From: Cellulophaga sp. HaHa_2_95
GTDB taxonomy: Bacteria > Bacteroidota > Bacteroidia > Flavobacteriales > Flavobacteriaceae
Reading direction: 5' to 3'
Length of the DNA stretch: 64,000 bases
NCBI RefSeq assembly: GCF_019278565.1
Contig: NZ_CP058988.1
Location: 3,534,001 to 3,598,000 of the forward strand
Both the position numbers and the translations under genes were made by a program. Shown one piece after another: positions 61,746 to 64,000 of the stretch (position 1 is the first letter of the stretch; each line of letters begins with the position of its first letter). The notes beneath the pieces are model-generated. The model had not been told where the DNA came from. It saw only the letters and a list, made by a program, of their open reading frames with translations, and searched no databases.

Positions 61746-62960
61746 TTACCCCTCAACAACAACTTCCGAAGGTCCTTGTCTAAACAACAAGAAAATAACT
61801 ATTGCTGTCATTCCACATAAACTTAAACCTATAAACAACGGCAAAACAGTAATCGTTATATAACTTCCAATATAGGTAGCAATAGGAATAGAAACAAGGG
61901 TAGAAATAAAACCAGTGATCGCCGCCCCTATCCCAGCGATGTGCCCAATAGGCTCCATCGCAATAGAACGCATATTTCCCCAAATAAATCCTAAACAGAA
62001 AAATATTAGCGATAGGAAGATCATTAATACTAAAACACTAGGATTAGCACTGCCCCAAAATAAGGCCACATACGTCAAAGAAAGTGATGTAAAAGTAATC
62101 AAAGCGATAAAGGCTAATTTTCGCATCCCAAAACGCAATACTAAGGTTCCATTTAAAAAAGTAGAGGTCCCAATAGACACTGCTAAAGCCGCAAATAAAT
62201 AAGGAAAGGTTTCTTTTAAATTATATTGATCTTCAAAAACATGCTGCGCGGAACTCAAATACACTAAAAAAGCCCCGGTAATAAGACCTGAAATTGTAGT
62301 ACAAGCTAAAGTCTCTTTATGCTTTACCAATTCTTTTACGCCACTAATAAAAACACGAGAAGTAAACTTCACTTTATATTCTGGATGTAAGGTTTCTTTT
62401 TGTCTTCTCCAAAACCATATACCTACAATTAGCGCAAAAAATACTTGCATATAAAATATTGCTTGCCATCCCATATGCTCAAGAATAATTTTACCAAAAG
62501 CAGGAGCAATCACAGGAACAAGAATAAAAAATGCAGTAACAAAAGACATGACTTTTGCCATGTAGTTCCCCTCATAAGTGTCTCGAATTATTGATATAGA
62601 TATAGTTCTTGCTGCAGACAAACCTATACCCTGCAAGATTCTACCAATAATCATAACTTCCAATGAATTTGCAAAAACACAGATGAAACTGGAGACGATA
62701 AAAATAAAGAAACCAATGTAGATGATTGGCTTTCTACCAAAACTATCTGATAATGGTCCAAAAAACAATTGTCCTACACCCAAGCCCAAGAAAATCATCG
62801 TAATTAACAACTGATGATCCGTAGAATCTAAGGTATTAATCGCTATTCCTATGTCTGATAATGCCGGTAATAATGCATCAATAGACAAAGCTACAATAGA
62901 CATCAAAGACGCCATTAATGCAATGAACTCAAAATTAGGTTTGGCACTCTCTTTTTTCAT
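61746..62960 (-). CDS. Bcr/CflA-type multidrug efflux MFS transporter
   Basis: The 404-residue protein has 12 predicted helices. The Bcr/CflA features are DALLPALSDIGIAINT near the start, GVGQLFFGPLSDSFGRKPII between helices 2 and 3 (MFS motif A), and GRILQGIGLSAARTISISII. It probably exports drugs or natural toxins with protons. It is divergent from udk, with 196 bp between them. Confidence 0.92.
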   Translation of the reverse strand: MKKESAKPNFEFIALMASLMSIVALSIDALLPALSDIGIAINTLDSTDHQLLITMIFLGLGVGQLFFGPLSDSFGRKPIIYIGFFIFIVSSFICVFANSLEVMIIGRILQGIGLSAARTISISIIRDTYEGNYMAKVMSFVTAFFILVPVIAPAFGKIILEHMGWQAIFYMQVFFALIVGIWFWRRQKETLHPEYKVKFTSRVFISGVKELVKHKETLACTTISGLITGAFLVYLSSAQHVFEDQYNLKETFPYLFAALAVSIGTSTFLNGTLVLRFGMRKLAFIALITFTSLSLTYVALFWGSANPSVLVLMIFLSLIFFCLGFIWGNMRSIAMEPIGHIAGIGAAITGFISTLVSIPIATYIGSYITITVLPLFIGLSLCGMTAIVIFLLFRQGPSEVVVEG

Positions 62961-63131
62961 CCTGCAAAAATAGCAATAAGCGAGTTCTAAGAAGGTTCTT
63001 TTACGTAATCATTTCTGTTAAATAAATGTAGAATTATTAGAAATTTAAGATGCTTAGATTTTTCAATGCTTAAAGCAATGATCCGTTAATCCTATTTATC
63101 ATTTCGTTCTTTATATTCTATTTCAAATACC

Positions 63132-63139
63132 TATTTTTG
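63132..63139 (+). promoter_or_regulatory. Predicted -7 element for udk
   Basis: TATTTTTG matches TAnnTTTG exactly and lies 17 nt before the udk ATG, giving a very short leader. No TTG lies 17-23 bp upstream. Confidence 0.45.
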
Positions 63140-63156
63140 TCACAAAATTCATTGAA

Positions 63157-63765
63157 ATGCTTATAATTGGAATTGCGGGAGGAACGGGCTGTGGAAAGAC
63201 TACAGTTGTAAATCAGATAATTAACGAACTTCCAATAGGTGAAGTTGGTGTTATTTCGCAAGACTCATACTATAATGATTTATCTCATCTCACGCTTCAA
63301 GACCGTCGTAAAACAAATTTTGATCATCCAAATTCCATTGATTTTGAACTCTTAACACAACATTTAAAAGATTTGCGGGAGGGTAAATCAATACAACAAC
63401 CTGTATATTCTTTTTTAGAATGCAACAGAACAGACGAAACCGTGCCTACGCATCCTAGAAAAGTGATGATTGTAGAAGGTATTTTAATACTTACCAATCC
63501 CGAAATTAGAAAAATGTTTGATATTAAAATATTCGTACATGCAGATTCTGATGAGCGTTTGATCAGACGTTTAAAAAGAGATGTAAATGAGCGCGGCTGG
63601 GATCTTGATGAAACCATCAGTAAGTATCAGTCTATAATTAAACCTATGCATGAAGAGTTTATTGAACCTTCTAAAGAATACTCTGATATTATTATTCCTA
63701 ATAATAAATATAATACAGTTGCCGTAGAAATCGTAAAGAGTATTATAAACGAAAAATTGGTGTAA
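63157..63765 (+). CDS. udk: Uridine kinase
   Basis: Udk phosphorylates uridine and cytidine with ATP or GTP in pyrimidine salvage. The 202-residue protein has the P-loop GIAGGTGCGKTTV (residues 5-17), SQDSYYND, NFDHPNSIDFELL, VEGILIL and RRLKRDVNERG. Length is normal. It is followed 26 bp later by a DivIC/FtsB-like gene; that order is, from memory, conserved in flavobacteria. Confidence 0.95.
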   Translation: MLIIGIAGGTGCGKTTVVNQIINELPIGEVGVISQDSYYNDLSHLTLQDRRKTNFDHPNSIDFELLTQHLKDLREGKSIQQPVYSFLECNRTDETVPTHPRKVMIVEGILILTNPEIRKMFDIKIFVHADSDERLIRRLKRDVNERGWDLDETISKYQSIIKPMHEEFIEPSKEYSDIIIPNNKYNTVAVEIVKSIINEKLV

Positions 63766-63791
63766 TTTAGTAACCTTACGATACGTGCTCA

Positions 63792-64000
63792 ATGAAAATT
63801 AAGGAGTTAAAAGAAAAAAAGTGGTTTTCAATAGCTACCAATATGTATGTATTGGTGCTCACCGTATTTGTCATTTGGATGCTTTTTTTTGATACCAATT
63901 CTCTTTTAATACATCTTGAACTTAAAAAAGAAATTAATAAGCTCGAGAAAACGAAAGAGTACTTGCAGAATGAAATTATAAAGGATAAAATTATCATTGA
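63792..64000 (+). CDS. DivIC/FtsB-family septum formation protein, partial
   Basis: The gene is cut off by the right edge after about 69 codons. The visible protein begins MKIKELKEKKWFSIATNMYV, has one membrane span (about residues 17-36, VLVLTVFVIWMLFF) and then a coiled coil (LKKEINKLEKTKEYLQNEI). This layout is that of FtsB/DivIC cell-division proteins. It follows udk by 26 bp. Confidence 0.85.
   Translation, partial: MKIKELKEKKWFSIATNMYVLVLTVFVIWMLFFDTNSLLIHLELKKEINKLEKTKEYLQNEIIKDKIII

Noticed and set aside
61780..61983. Minus-strand 67-codon frame rich in Tyr and Trp
   Set aside because: It is an out-of-frame shadow within the Bcr/CflA transporter gene.
1..64000. tRNA, rRNA, CRISPR or insertion-sequence features
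   Set aside because: No sequence resembling a tRNA arm set, rRNA, regular repeat-spacer array or transposase was found by reading both strands.

Overview
The window is a low-GC chromosomal segment from a member of the Bacteroidota, most likely a marine Flavobacteriaceae of the Cellulophaga/Maribacter/Zobellia type (genus is inference). Supporting this are a secreted protein with a type IX secretion (T9SS) C-terminal sorting domain, several promoters with the Bacteroidota -7 element TAnnTTTG (one with a TTG exactly 19 bp upstream), almost no Shine-Dalgarno sequences, many short lipoproteins and beta-barrels, and housekeeping genes with flavobacterial-type sequences. No rRNA, tRNA, CRISPR array, insertion sequence or prophage is visible. 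The only recombinase is the housekeeping XerD.

Layout. 1-4.2 kb: minus-strand run pyrR-pyrB-STAS-like-(decayed DUF3291 gene)-rnz, then pdxH and a cut-off sixA-like gene. 4.2-13.6 kb: rpsA, cmk and lon on the minus strand; a plus-strand block (BON-LysM protein, a large T9SS-secreted beta-helix protein and an FN3-like lipoprotein) lies between rpsA and cmk. 13.7-16.7 kb: ECF sigma factor, membrane protein (possible anti-sigma) and two auto-adhesin-like beta-repeat proteins in one operon. 16.7-20.4 kb: a polyamine-related cluster made of a membrane-fused spermidine-synthase-like protein, a YgiB-like lipoprotein, a YgiC-like ATP-grasp ligase and S-adenosylmethionine decarboxylase. 20.4-27.8 kb: lipoprotein, UMF1 transporter, M48 protease, GH31 alpha-glucosidase and glycogen branching enzyme. 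28-31 kb: collagen-motif lipoprotein, msrB, lpdA and a DUF3817 protein. 31-36.8 kb: small membrane proteins, a gene relic, aroQ, outer-membrane beta-barrels and xerD. 36.9-43 kb: type II NADH dehydrogenase, M20 amidohydrolase, a second ECF sigma operon, a PlsC-like acyltransferase, a NUDIX hydrolase and a cyclophilin. 43-50.7 kb: TRIC channel and RDD protein divergent from a tightly overlapping SpoIIM-DUF4013-like-DUF4129-DUF4350-MoxR-DUF58 operon. 50.8-61.7 kb: a loose accessory stretch (YwqK/MORN protein, SGNH hydrolase, cupin, voltage-gated K+ channel, VanW, DUF4272 and several unknowns). 61.7-64 kb: Bcr/CflA transporter, udk and the start of a DivIC/FtsB gene.

The most coherent candidates for under-described biology are the polyamine/ATP-grasp cluster, which looks able to make and ligate a polyamine conjugate at the envelope, and the MoxR operon. 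Smaller points are a gene caught in decay inside the pyr-rnz operon, a C-terminal gene fossil beside aroQ, two divergent genes whose start codons overlap, and a palindrome over a predicted promoter near 57.3 kb. Intrinsic terminators are plentiful and mark most transcript ends. Start codons were corrected where a signal peptide, a promoter element or family alignment from memory argued for an internal start. All family names come from recognition of motifs, not from a database search.
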